From Methylobrevis pamukkalensis (GTDB lineage: Bacteria; Pseudomonadota; Alphaproteobacteria; Rhizobiales; Pleomorphomonadaceae): a stretch of DNA of 45,688 nt. The notes below the pieces were generated by a model that made no database searches, was not told where the DNA came from, and worked only from the letters and a program-made list of their open reading frames with translations. Of the stretch, positions 1-9,706 are shown piece after piece (the stretch's first letter is position 1; every line of letters begins with the position of its first letter). The DNA is taken from the NCBI RefSeq assembly GCF_001720135.1, contig NZ_MCRJ01000018.1, positions 1 through 45,688 of the forward strand, written 5' to 3'. The position numbers were made by a program, and so were the translations under genes.

Positions 1-1130
1 CACCGTGGCCTGCACCGGCTGCGGCGCGGGGCGCGCAGCCGGCTGGCTAGGGCGGATGTCGGCCACCGCCGCTGCGGCCGGGGCCGCGGCGCCGCCGCGC
101 ATCTGGCTCAGGCGCTGGTTGACGTCCGCCATGCGCGCTTCAGCATTGCGGGTGATCTGGCTCGCCTCCTGGTCGATGCCGGTGGCGACCACCGACACGC
201 GGATGACGCCCTCGAGCTCGTCGTCGAAGGTGGCGCCGAGGATGATGTTGGCGTCCTGGTCGACTTCCTCGCGGATGCGGGTCGCGGCCTCGTCCACCTC
301 GAACAGGGTGAGGTCCTTGCCGCCGGTGATCGAGATGAGCAGGCCCTTGGAGCCCTTCATCGACACTTCATCCAGCAGCGGGTTGGCGATGGCGGCCTCG
401 GCGGCGAGAATCGCGCGGCGCTCGCCGGAGGCCTCGCCCGTGCCCATCATCGCCTTGCCCATGCCGCGCATGACGGAGCGGACGTCGGCGAAGTCGAGGT
501 TGATCAGGCCTTCCTTGACCATCAGGTCGGTGATGCAGGCGACGCCCGAGTAGAGCACCTGGTCGGCCATCGCGAAGGCGTCGGCGAAGGTGGTGCGCTC
601 GTTGGCGATGCGGAACAGGTTCTGGTTCGGGATGCAGATCAGCGTGTCGACCGCGGCCTGCAGCTCCTCGATGCCGGCATCAGCGATCCGCATGCGGCGC
701 TGGCCCTCGAACTGGAACGCTTGGTGACGACGCCGACGGTGAGGATGCCATGCTCGCGGGCCGCACGGGCCACGACAGGAGCAGCGCCGGTGCCGGTGCC
801 GCCGCCCATGCCGGCCGTGATGAAGACCATGTGGCTGCCGGCCAGGTGGTCGTTGATCTCGTCGATCACTTCCTCGGCGGCCGCGCGGCCGACCTCCGGC
901 TGCGAGCCGGCGCCGAGCCCCTCGGTCACGGCCACGCCCATCTGGATGATCCGTTCGGCGCGCGACATCATCAGCGCCTGGGCGTCGGTGTTGGCCACGA
1001 CGAACTCGACGCCCTGCAGACCGGCGTTGATCATGTTGTTGACGGCGTTGCCGCCGGCGCCGCCGACGCCGAACACCGTGATGCGCGGCTTCAGTTCCGT
1101 GAGGTCGGGTATCTTAAGGTTGATCGTCAT
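1..1130 (-). CDS. ftsZ: Cell division protein FtsZ (3' end beyond window; one frameshift)
   Basis: Tubulin-like GTPase that polymerises into the Z ring at mid-cell and recruits the divisome. The N-terminal part reads [18 protein letters not shown] followed by the tubulin signature GGGTGTG at residues 109-115. After VGVVTK the frame breaks near position 721, where aagccgttc is expected but one C is missing. Reading on in the next frame restores the family sequence, including the [14 protein letters not shown] region and [11 protein letters not shown]. About 377 codons are in the window, and the last ones are a Pro/Ala/Gln-rich linker. The C-terminal tail that binds FtsA lies outside. The start ATG has GAGGG four bases upstream. 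The gene is last in the dcw cluster and has its own 165-bp upstream gap after ftsA. The break is very probably a sequence error, since ftsZ is essential. Confidence 0.95.
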
Positions 1131-1295
1131 GGCACCCTCGTCATCCTCGGCCGGAACGTCGTCACCGGACCGCGTGCAGTCTCAAGATTGATGGCGGTTC
1201 ATCACCGCCGATTCGCTCGCCGCGACCCCGAATCATCCTTATGACTCATCGGGCTCGCGGTAAAAAGATCCTCGGGTGCCGATCGCGCGGAACCG
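1131..1295 (-). promoter_or_regulatory. ftsA-ftsZ intergenic region with three GANTC sites, probable ftsZ promoter
   Basis: This is one of the larger gaps inside the division cluster. Three GANTC motifs lie within 38 bases: GATTC at 1210-1214, GAATC at 1230-1234 and GACTC at 1243-1247. GANTC is the target of the cell-cycle methyltransferase CcrM, and in Caulobacter ftsZ transcription depends on CcrM methylation. A small hairpin GGCGGT-TCATC-ACCGCC lies at 1193-1209. I could not fix a convincing -35/-10 pair, so the promoter role is inferred from the spacing and the motif cluster. Confidence 0.5.
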
Positions 1296-2612
1296 TCAGA
1301 AACTCTCCCGGATCCACTGGCCGACCCGGGACAGATACCCGCCGTTGGCGGAATAGCTGCCACGGTGCCGTGACCGGCCGACTTCCATCTGCGCGACCTG
1401 CGGATAGATCAGCAGGCCGACGCCGGTGGCGAACGCCGCCCCGCGCGCCGCGTCCGGCAGACCGGCAACTCCCATCGGCCGTCCGAGACGGACGTTGCGG
1501 CCGAGGATGCGCCGGGCAAGCTCGCCGAGGCCGGTGAGCTGGCTGGCGCCACCGGTCAGGACCACGCGGCGCCCGACCCGGGCGGCAAAGCCGCTGGCGT
1601 TGAGGCGGTCGCGGATCAGTTCCAGCATCTCTTCGACGCGCGGCCGGATGATCTCGACGATCTCGGCGCGCGGGATGTGGTTCGGAACGTCGTCGTCGCC
1701 GACCGACGGCACCGCGACGATCTCGCGCTCGTCGGCATCGGTCTTGATCACGCTGCCATGCAGCGCCTTGATCCGTTCGGCATCCGCAAGCCGGGTCGAG
1801 AGGCCGCGGGCCAGGTCCATGGTCACGTGGTGGCCGCCAAGGGCGAAGCCGTCCACGTGGACGAGGCTGCCGTCGGCGAACACCGAGACGGTGGTCGTGC
1901 CGCCGCCCATGTCGACGCAGGCGACCCCGAGCTGGGCCTCGTCGTCGACCAGCGTCGCAAGGCCGCTGGCGTAGGGGGTCGCAACCATCGTCTCCACCTC
2001 GAGGTGGGCGCGGTTGATGCAGATCTCGAGGTTGCGCAGCGGCGCGGGGTCGGCGGTGACGATATGGGTGTCGACCGACAGGCGCTGGCCGAGCATGCCG
2101 CGCGGATCGCGGATGCCGCGGTTGCCGTCGAGGGCATAGCCGATCGGCAGGGCGTGAACGACCACCCGGTCGTCGCCCTCCACCGAATGCTGGCTGGCCG
2201 CGTCGAGAACCCGCTGGATGTCCGCCTCCCCGACCTCCTTGCCGGCCAGATCGAAACCGGCACTGAACGTCTCGCCGCCGAGACGGCCGCAGGACAGGGA
2301 CACGATAAGCGATTCGACCGTGAGGCCGGCCATGCGCTCGGCGGCATCGACCGCAAGACGCACAGCTTTCTCGGCCTGTTCCAGATCGACCACCTGGCCG
2401 GCCTTGATCCCGCGCGAACGCTGGTAGCCGAAGCCGAGCACGTCGACGTGGTGGGTGCGGCCGGGCAGCACGTCGCCGACCGCGCGCGGCGTCAGCCGGG
2501 CGATGATGCAGCAGATCTTCGAGGTGCCGACGTCCAGCACGGACACGATGGTCGCCCGGCGGGCGGGCATCGGCCGCATGGGAGGAATCCGGGGTTCGCC
2601 ATGCCGGGTCAT
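1296..2612 (-). CDS. ftsA: Cell division protein FtsA
   Basis: Actin-fold ATPase of 438 residues that tethers FtsZ to the inner membrane and recruits later divisome proteins. The N-terminal ATP-binding motif SVLDVGTSKICCII, the second phosphate loop ACVDMGGGTTTVSVF and the adenosine motif VVLTGGASQLTGL are all visible. The protein ends in RVGQWIRESF, which resembles the conserved C-terminal amphipathic membrane-targeting helix. The start overlaps the ftsQ stop in an ATGA arrangement, which suggests translational coupling. Length and composition are normal for alphaproteobacterial FtsA and the frame is intact. Confidence 0.96.
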   Translation of the reverse strand: MTRHGEPRIPPMRPMPARRATIVSVLDVGTSKICCIIARLTPRAVGDVLPGRTHHVDVLGFGYQRSRGIKAGQVVDLEQAEKAVRLAVDAAERMAGLTVESLIVSLSCGRLGGETFSAGFDLAGKEVGEADIQRVLDAASQHSVEGDDRVVVHALPIGYALDGNRGIRDPRGMLGQRLSVDTHIVTADPAPLRNLEICINRAHLEVETMVATPYASGLATLVDDEAQLGVACVDMGGGTTTVSVFADGSLVHVDGFALGGHHVTMDLARGLSTRLADAERIKALHGSVIKTDADEREIVAVPSVGDDDVPNHIPRAEIVEIIRPRVEEMLELIRDRLNASGFAARVGRRVVLTGGASQLTGLGELARRILGRNVRLGRPMGVAGLPDAARGAAFATGVGLLIYPQVAQMEVGRSRHRGSYSANGGYLSRVGQWIRESF

Positions 2613-3526
2613 GCGCGGCGCTCCTTCTTGCGGGCCTTGGCCTGTTCGGCGAGGAGCTTGTCCCGCGCCGTCTTCGCCTCGTCGGTGAGGCGGACCACCA
2701 TGCGGTCCGCAAGCCGCATGTCGACGATGGTGATGTCACGGCCCAGAAGACCGCTTTCGGCATCGAGCCGGGCAATCTCGGCCAGCGCCCGGCCGGGCTC
2801 CTTCTCCGGCAGCATCAGCCGCACGCCGTTGTCGAGGAACACGTCCCAGCGCAGGCCGGACACCAGCACCGCCGCCTTGACCTTGTCCTTCAGCGCCGGC
2901 GCGGCCTCGACCAGATCGACCGCCTCGTGCGCCCGGCTTTCCGACCCGACGCCGATCACCCGCGGCAGGCGGGCAAAGCGCGGGTCGACGCCGGTGGCGA
3001 CGATGTCGCCGCTCTCGTCGACGAGGGCGGGACGCACGGTCGCGTCGGGCTGCCAGATGGCATAGGGCACACGCTCGGTGATCTGCACCGACAGCTTGTC
3101 GGGAAACAGCTTCATGATCGACACGTCGGAGATCCACGGGATCGCCTTGAGGCGGTCACGGGCCTTGTCGACGTCGTAGAGCAGCAGCGAGACATGGCGC
3201 GAGACGCCGAGAAGGTCGAGGACCTCCTGCTCGTCGGTCTCGCGCTGGCCGGAGATGCGGACCATCTGCACGCCGAAGCCGAGGCTGGTGGTCACTTCGT
3301 TGGTCACCTCGGCCGTGCGGCCAGAGATCACCATGCCGTAGGCGGAGAAGGCGGCGAGATAGAGCACGGAGGCGACGATGCCGGCGCCGCGCGGCAGCCG
3401 GCCGATCCAGCTCTCCTGCCGCCAGGCCGGTTCGAGACGCAGGCGCGAGACGCGGCGCGAGAAGGGCCAGGTCCTGCGACCAGCCTCCGCAACGTCTCCG
3501 AATCCGCGTCTCACGATCGACCGCAA
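2609..3526 (-). CDS. ftsQ: Cell division protein FtsQ
   Basis: Bitopic inner-membrane divisome protein of 305 residues that links the early ring to FtsL and FtsI. A basic cytoplasmic N-terminus is followed by one membrane segment at about residues 48-66 ([17 protein letters not shown]). A POTRA domain follows ([20 protein letters not shown], then [21 protein letters not shown]), and then the FtsQ beta domain. The C-terminus is strongly basic ([10 protein letters not shown]). The start lies 16 bases inside the end of ddl and the stop overlaps the ftsA start, so ddl, ftsQ and ftsA form a coupled block. Confidence 0.94.
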   Translation of the reverse strand: MRSIVRRGFGDVAEAGRRTWPFSRRVSRLRLEPAWRQESWIGRLPRGAGIVASVLYLAAFSAYGMVISGRTAEVTNEVTTSLGFGVQMVRISGQRETDEQEVLDLLGVSRHVSLLLYDVDKARDRLKAIPWISDVSIMKLFPDKLSVQITERVPYAIWQPDATVRPALVDESGDIVATGVDPRFARLPRVIGVGSESRAHEAVDLVEAAPALKDKVKAAVLVSGLRWDVFLDNGVRLMLPEKEPGRALAEIARLDAESGLLGRDITIVDMRLADRMVVRLTDEAKTARDKLLAEQAKARKKERRA

Positions 3527-4437
3527 CTCGCGTCCTCCACCATCCAGCTCACAAGAGCGGGGAAATCGTGTCCCGCGTGCGCCGCCATTTCAGGCACCAG
3601 CGACGTCGGGGTCATGCCGGGCTGGGTGTTGACCTCGAGGCAGATCAGTTCGCCTTCCCCGTTGCCGCGGTCGTCGAACCTGAAATCCGCCCGGGAGACG
3701 CCCCGGCAGCCGAGCGCCTCATGCGCCCGTACAGAGAGCTTTTGTATAGTTTGGTAAATAATCGGTGAAAGCGGAGCCGGGAGCAGGTGCCGCGATCCGC
3801 CCGGCGCGTATTTCGCCTCGTAATCGTAGAAGGCGTTGCCCGTCGGCACCACTTCGATGACGCCCAGCGCCGTGCCGCCCATCACCCCGCAGGTGAGCTC
3901 GCGGCCGGGCACGTAGCGCTCCACCATCACCTCGTCGCCATAGGGCCATTCGGCCGTGCCGACCGACTGCGGCGGATGCGGCGCGCCCTCCGGCACGATG
4001 ACGACGCCGAAGCTGGAGCCCTCGCGCGGCGGCTTCACCACATAGGGCGGCACCATCGGATGCGCCTTGGCCACGGCGAAGCGGTCCGCCAGCACATGCT
4101 CGGTCACCGGCACGCCGGCGGCCTTCATCACGGCCTTGGCGCGCGGCTTGTCCATCGCAAGTGCCGAGGCGAGCACGCCCGAGTGGGTGTAGGGAATGGC
4201 GAGCAGTTCCAGCAGGCCCTGGATCGTGCCGTCCTCGCCGAAGGGCCCGTGCAGCGCGTTGAAGGCGACATCCGGCCGCAGCGCGGCGAGCACCTCGGCG
4301 ATGTCGCGATCGACATCGACCGGCGTGACCCGGTAGCCGGCGGTCTCCAGCGCCGTGACGCAGGCCTTGCCGGAGTTGAGACTGACGGGGCGCTCGGACG
4401 ACCATCCGCCCATCAGCACGGCCACGTGTCTGGTCAT
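3511..4437 (-). CDS. ddlB: D-alanine--D-alanine ligase (DdlB)
   Basis: ATP-grasp enzyme of 308 residues that joins two D-alanines to form the dipeptide MurF adds to the muropeptide. The N-terminal [15 protein letters not shown] carries the conserved Glu. [15 protein letters not shown], the serine loop [11 protein letters not shown] and the metal- and substrate-binding [12 protein letters not shown] near the C-terminus are all present. GAGGAGG precedes the ATG at good spacing. A short AT-rich stretch (around 3738-3765) encodes [18 protein letters not shown], which fits the family and does not look like a break. The gene ends 16 bases inside ftsQ. Confidence 0.95.
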   Translation of the reverse strand: MTRHVAVLMGGWSSERPVSLNSGKACVTALETAGYRVTPVDVDRDIAEVLAALRPDVAFNALHGPFGEDGTIQGLLELLAIPYTHSGVLASALAMDKPRAKAVMKAAGVPVTEHVLADRFAVAKAHPMVPPYVVKPPREGSSFGVVIVPEGAPHPPQSVGTAEWPYGDEVMVERYVPGRELTCGVMGGTALGVIEVVPTGNAFYDYEAKYAPGGSRHLLPAPLSPIIYQTIQKLSVRAHEALGCRGVSRADFRFDDRGNGEGELICLEVNTQPGMTPTSLVPEMAAHAGHDFPALVSWMVEDASCGRS

Positions 4438-4477
4438 TCCTTGACCTCCTCATGCTTGTCGGTGCTGCCCGCGGCGG

Positions 4478-5431
<954 letters not shown>

Positions 5432-5499
5432 GGCTGGGGCCTTACGACGAAAGCCTCGCCGTGCATGGCGGCTTCGCCATGGCGTTCAGCCATTCCACC

Positions 5500-5533
5500 G
5501 TCATCGCCGGGCTTGACCCGGCGACCCATTGGC
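5500..5533 (+). repeat. Left copy of a 34-bp REP-like palindromic element
   Basis: This copy is identical base for base to the reverse complement of 5847-5880. It contains a perfect 8-bp stem, TCGCCGGG at 5504-5511 and CCCGGCGA at 5517-5524, around a CTTGA loop. Similarity may extend a few bases outward (CCATTCCACC here and CCATCCACT at the other copy). It lies 10 bases past the stop codon of the GIY-YIG gene. Confidence 0.85.
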
Positions 5534-5543
5534 CTTGCGGCAT

Positions 5544-5831
5544 CTACATGTTGAGCGTGTCGAAGAGATCGGTCCAATGAGGATTGTCGCGCTCGACAAG
5601 CGCGAGCTTCCAGGCCCGTGTCCATTTTTTTAAGGATTTTTCCCGACTGATCGCCTCTGTGATCGTCGGGAATTCCTCGGTCCAGACCAGACGCCTGCAG
5701 CCGTGTCTTGAGGCGAAACCGGGCGTAAGACCTTCCCTGTGCTCGTAGGCACGACGCGGGAGATCGCTCGTCACGCCGATGTAAAGCGTGCCGCGCATTC
5801 GGTTCGCCATGATGTAGACCCAGCCCGCCAT
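5544..5831 (-). CDS. GIY-YIG family small nuclease
   Basis: Small protein of 95 residues made almost entirely of a GIY-YIG nuclease domain. The opening MAGWVYIMANR followed by GTLYIGVTSDLPRRAYEHR gives the two GIY and YIG strands and the conserved arginine. EAISREKSLKKW carries the conserved acidic metal-binding residue, so the catalytic set looks complete. The reading frame is open further upstream, but that extension translates the 34-bp repeat (SSPGLTRRPIG), so the ATG at 5831 is the credible start. The gene sits between murC and murB, genes normally adjacent, and is flanked on both sides by identical inverted palindromic repeats. Substrate and function are unknown. Proteins of this type are common in alphaproteobacteria and are often called UPF0213/YhbQ-like endonucleases. 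Confidence 0.85.
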   Translation of the reverse strand: MAGWVYIMANRMRGTLYIGVTSDLPRRAYEHREGLTPGFASRHGCRRLVWTEEFPTITEAISREKSLKKWTRAWKLALVERDNPHWTDLFDTLNM

Positions 5832-5846
5832 TTGCCGGATTGCACT

Positions 5847-5880
5847 GCCAATGGGTCGCCGGGTCAAGCCCGGCGATGAC
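5847..5880 (-). repeat. Right copy of the 34-bp REP-like palindromic element, inverted
   Basis: Exact inverted copy of 5500-5533. It begins 15 bases upstream of the GIY-YIG start codon and ends 65 bases before the murC stop. The internal hairpin is the same, with the GCCGGG-CTTGA-CCCGGC core read on the minus strand. The pair brackets the nuclease gene tightly, as terminal repeats bracket a mobile element. Confidence 0.85.
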
Positions 5881-5945
5881 AGTGGATGGTCCAACTCTTC
5901 TCGACCCACCCTCTGCATCTGCCGCAAGATCGCATACCACGCCCA

Positions 5946-7363
5946 TCACCCCTGCCCTCCCGCCAGCGTCTCCAGCTGGCCGGGGAGCGCGTAGGCCCAC
6001 TGGGTGATGTTGCCGGCGCCGAGGAAGACGACGAAGTCGCCGGGCTTGGCCATGGCCGAGATCATCGGCGCGAGCCGGTCCGGACTTTCGAGGGCAATCA
6101 CGTTGCGGTGGCCGGCCGCGCGGGCGCCGCCGACCAGCGTGTCGCGGCTGACGCCCTCGATCGGGGCCTCGCCGGCGGCGTAGACGTCGGCGACGATCAC
6201 CGTGTCGGCGTCGTTGAAGGCGACGCAGAAGTCGTCGAACAGGCTGGCGAGCCGCGAGTAGCGGTGCGGCTGGACGATGGCGATGACCCGCCCCTCGTTG
6301 GCGGCGACCCGCGCCGCCTGCAGCACGGCCCGGATCTCCACCGGATGGTGGCCGTAGTCGTCGAACACGGCGATGCCGTTCCAGGCACCGGTGCGGGTGA
6401 AGCGGCGCTTGACGCCGGAAAAGCCCGCGAGGCCCTTGCGGATCGCCTCGTCGGACAGGCCGAGCTGGACCGCGACGGCGATGGCGGCGGTGGCATTCGA
6501 GACGTTGTGCTTGCCCGGCATCGGCAGTTCGAGCGCCGCGATCCGGCGCTCCTCGCCGGTGACGCGGTCGCGGATCAGCACCGCGAACTGCGAGGCGCCG
6601 GCTTCCGTCTTGAGGTCGACGAAGCGGGCGTCGGCTTGCGGGTTGTCGCCGTAGGTGATGATCCGCCGGTCCTCGATGCGGCCGACGAGGGCCTGCACCT
6701 CCGGGTGGTCGAGGCACATCACGCAAAGCCGTAGAAGGGCACGTTCTCGACGAACTGGCGGAAGGCGGCCCGTGCGGCGTCGAAGGTGCCGTAGTGGTCG
6801 AGATGCTCGGGGTCGATGTTGGTGACGATCGCGACGTCGGCCGGCAGCTTCACGAAGGTGCCGTCGCTCTCGTCGGCCTCCACCACCATCCAGTCGCCGC
6901 CGCCCATGCGGGCGTTGGTGCCGTAGGCGTTGATGATGCCGCCGTTGATCACGGTCGGATCGAGGTTGCCGGCGTCGAGCAAAGCGGCCACCAGCGAGGT
7001 GGTGGTGGTCTTGCCGTGGGTGCCGCCGACGGCTATCGCCTGCTTGAAGCGCATCAGCTCGGCCAGCATCTCGGCGCGGCGCACGATCGGCAGCGCCTTC
7101 TCGCGCGCGGCGACGAGCTCCGGATTGTCGCGCCGGATCGCCGACGAGACGACCAGCACGGCAGCGCCGTCGATGTTCTCGGCGCGGTGGCCGACGGTCA
7201 CCGGAATGCCCTTGGCGCGCAGGCGCTCGACGTTGGCGCTCTCGGCGACGTCGGAGCCCTGCACCCGGTAGCCGAGGTTGAGCAGCACCTCGGCGATGCC
7301 GCTCATCCCGATGCCGCCGATGCCGACGAAATGCACCGGGCCAATGTCACGAGGCATCTTCAT
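5946..7363 (-). CDS. murC: UDP-N-acetylmuramate--L-alanine ligase (MurC), one frameshift
   Basis: Cytoplasmic ATP-dependent ligase that adds L-alanine to UDP-MurNAc. The first frame gives [17 protein letters not shown], the P-loop [24 protein letters not shown] and [11 protein letters not shown]. It stops at FYGFA near 6720. The second frame starts at once with [18 protein letters not shown] and continues to [10 protein letters not shown] and [15 protein letters not shown]. One G is missing (gcggtgatg reads gcgtgatg), and restoring it gives one protein of about 472 residues, the normal MurC size. The break is probably a sequence error, because the gene is essential and both halves are fully conserved. 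Confidence 0.94.
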
Positions 7364-7430
7364 GGTCTGGTTCCAGCCCTTTCTGGTCGTCGCCGCCGGC
7401 GCGTCGCGCCCGGGCGGATGTCAACGGATG

Positions 7431-8525
7431 TCAGGTGTGCGCGCCGGCGGTGCGCTCGGCGAGATCGGCAAGGCGGAGGACGGCGTCGGTCCGTCCGGTG
7501 ACGGCCGCGGCGGCCGCCATCAGGTCGAGCCGCGAGGGAGCGGCCATCAGGTCGCCGATCAGCCGCGCAAGGCTGCCCGGATCAAGGCTGGCCTGTTCGG
7601 CGACGATCGCTCCGCCGGCCCGCTCCAGCCAGCGGGCGTTGGTCCGCTGGTCGTTGTCGAGCGCATGGGGCAGCGGCACGAGGATCGACGGGCGGCCGAG
7701 CACGCCGAGTTCGGCGATGGTGGAGGCGCCGGAGCGGCAGACGATCAAGTGACCGGCGGAAATCCGCTGCGGCAGGTCGGTGAAGAAGGGCGCGATCTCC
7801 GGGGTCACGCCCATGGCCGCATAGGCCGACGCCACGCGCTCGCTGTCCTCGGCCCGCACCTGCTGGACGATGTGAAGCCGCGCGCGCGTGGCCGCATCCA
7901 GCAGCGCGATCGCCGGCGGCACGAGGTCGGAGAACACCCGCGCGCCCTGGCTGCCGCCGAACACCACCAGACGGAACGGCTCGTCGGACAGCGGCGCCTC
8001 GTAAGGTCCTGCCGCCTCCAGCACCTTTGCCCGCACCGGATTGCCGGTGTGGACGACGATGCCGGCCGGCTTCGTGTCCTTGAAATCGGTGTCGGCAAAT
8101 CCGGTCGCGACCGCCGTGACCCGGCCGGCGAGGAAGCGGTTGGCCCGCCCCATCACCGCATTCGCCTCGTGGACGATGGTGGGAATGCGCAGCGACACCG
8201 CCGCCGTCAGCGGCGGAACCGTGGGATAGCCGCCGAAGCCGACCACCGCCGCCGGACGCAGGCGCCGCAGCAGGCGCCGGGCCGACAGGTAGCCCTTGCC
8301 GAGCCGGAGCGCCGAGCGGGCAAGCCCGAGCGGCGAGCGGTCGCCGAAGGTCGCGGACGGGACCACATGGATGGTCCGCGCGGGGAAGTCGCGGCCATAG
8401 TCCGCGACGCGTTCGTCGGTGGCGAGTTCCACCGCGTGGCCGCGGCGCGCAAGTTCGAGCGCCAGCGCTTCGGCCGGGAAGAGATGCCCGCCGGTGCCGC
8501 CGGCCGCGAGGAGGAAGGTGGCCAT
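7431..8525 (-). CDS. murG: UDP-N-acetylglucosamine--undecaprenyl-PP-MurNAc-pentapeptide transferase (MurG)
   Basis: Peripheral inner-membrane GT-B glycosyltransferase of 364 residues that converts lipid I to lipid II. The N-terminal loop LLAAGGTGGHLFPAEAL, the VVGFGGYPTVPPLTAA segment and HEANAVMGRANRFLA are all present. The C-terminal donor domain has FGGSQGARVFSD, CRSGASTIAELGVLGRPSIL and LPHALDNDQRTNA. The frame is intact. The gene follows ftsW after 14 bases and precedes murC by 67 bases, in the standard order of the cluster. Confidence 0.96.
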   Translation of the reverse strand: MATFLLAAGGTGGHLFPAEALALELARRGHAVELATDERVADYGRDFPARTIHVVPSATFGDRSPLGLARSALRLGKGYLSARRLLRRLRPAAVVGFGGYPTVPPLTAAVSLRIPTIVHEANAVMGRANRFLAGRVTAVATGFADTDFKDTKPAGIVVHTGNPVRAKVLEAAGPYEAPLSDEPFRLVVFGGSQGARVFSDLVPPAIALLDAATRARLHIVQQVRAEDSERVASAYAAMGVTPEIAPFFTDLPQRISAGHLIVCRSGASTIAELGVLGRPSILVPLPHALDNDQRTNARWLERAGGAIVAEQASLDPGSLARLIGDLMAAPSRLDLMAAAAAVTGRTDAVLRLADLAERTAGAHT

Positions 8526-8539
8526 CGTCTCCCTGCCCC

Positions 8540-9706
8540 TCAGGCCGCGCCGTGGGCGACGCGCGGCGCGCCGAAGCCGATCGGCGCGACGTAGCGCGTC
8601 TGGTCCGGACGGCGGCGGGTCAGCGCCAGCAGCATGCCCATGGTCAGCGCCGCCGACAGCAGCGACGAGCCGCCGTAGGAGATGAACGGCAGCGTCATGC
8701 CCTTGGAGGGCATCATGTGCAGGCTGACGGCCATGTTGATGCAGGACTGGATGCCGAACAGAACCACCAGGCCGGCGGAGGCGAGGCGGATGTAGGCGTC
8801 GCTCTCACGCGAGGCGTGGGCCAGCCCGCGCAGGACGATGAAGGCATAGATCGACACCAGCATCAGGCAGAGCACGATGCCGAATTCCTCGGCCGCCACC
8901 GCGAAGATGTAGTCGGTGTGGCTGTCCGGAAGGATCCGCTTGACGATGCCCTCGCCCGGCCCGCGGCCGAGCCAGCCGCCGCCGACGACGCTCTCGATCG
9001 CGGTGTCGACCTGGAAGGTGTCGCCGGATTCGGGATTGAGGAAGCGGTCGATGCGCGAGCGCACGTGGTCGGCGAATTCGTAGGCCGCGAGGATGCCGAC
9101 GACGCCGGTCGCCGCGATGCCGCCGATCCAGATCCAGCTCATGCCCGACATGAACAGAAGGGCCGCCCAGACGATGCTGACGAGCATGGTCTGGCCGAAG
9201 TCCGGCTGGAGGACCAGAAGACCCGCGAGAGCGGCCAGAAGGCCGAATGCGAGCAGCCGGCCCGGCACGTCGCGCCGGCGCATGCCCTCGGCAAAGAGGA
9301 AGCCGCAGACCACCGTGAACACCGGTTTCACGAATTCGGACGGCTGGATCGACACGCCGGCCAGGCTGATCCAGCGCCGGGCACCCTTGACCTCCGGGCC
9401 GAGGAACAGGGTCGCCACCAGCAGGACGAGGCAGATCATCAGCACGCCCATCGAGAAGCGACGGACGGTCTTGGGGTCCAGGAAGGACACGCCGAACAGG
9501 ATGACGATCGCCGGAACGCAGTAGATCGCCTGGTTCTTCACGAAATGATAGGTGTCGGCGATGCCGATCCGCTCGGCCACCGGCGGGCTGGCGGCCAGCG
9601 ACAGCACGATGCCGATGAAGATCAGCGACAGGCAGGCGACGAGCAGCAGCTTGTCGACCGTGAACCACCAGTCGGCCAGAAGGCCGCGTTCGGCACGCGA
9701 TACCAT
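8540..9706 (-). CDS. ftsW: SEDS peptidoglycan glycosyltransferase FtsW
   Basis: Polytopic membrane protein of 388 residues that polymerises septal glycan together with FtsI. The start at [14 protein letters not shown] overlaps the murD stop as TGATG. The frame is also open upstream, but only as an out-of-frame shadow of murD. Multiple hydrophobic helices run from VDKLLLVACLSLIFIGIVL to the C-terminus. SEDS motifs include GARRWISLAGVSIQPSEFVK, PDSHTDYIFAVAAEEFG and PFISYGGSSLL. Length matches alphaproteobacterial FtsW. Confidence 0.95.
   Translation of the reverse strand: MVSRAERGLLADWWFTVDKLLLVACLSLIFIGIVLSLAASPPVAERIGIADTYHFVKNQAIYCVPAIVILFGVSFLDPKTVRRFSMGVLMICLVLLVATLFLGPEVKGARRWISLAGVSIQPSEFVKPVFTVVCGFLFAEGMRRRDVPGRLLAFGLLAALAGLLVLQPDFGQTMLVSIVWAALLFMSGMSWIWIGGIAATGVVGILAAYEFADHVRSRIDRFLNPESGDTFQVDTAIESVVGGGWLGRGPGEGIVKRILPDSHTDYIFAVAAEEFGIVLCLMLVSIYAFIVLRGLAHASRESDAYIRLASAGLVVLFGIQSCINMAVSLHMMPSKGMTLPFISYGGSSLLSAALTMGMLLALTRRRPDQTRYVAPIGFGAPRVAHGAA

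Noticed and set aside
5832-5927. N-terminal extension of the GIY-YIG frame
   Set aside because: The extension translates the palindromic repeat (SSPGLTRRPIG) and unconserved sequence. The domain starts at the ATG at 5831.
7278-8594. Open frame of 438 codons on the plus strand
   Set aside because: It is antisense to murG, with Arg/His/Ala-rich translation and no motif. murG on the other strand is unmistakable.
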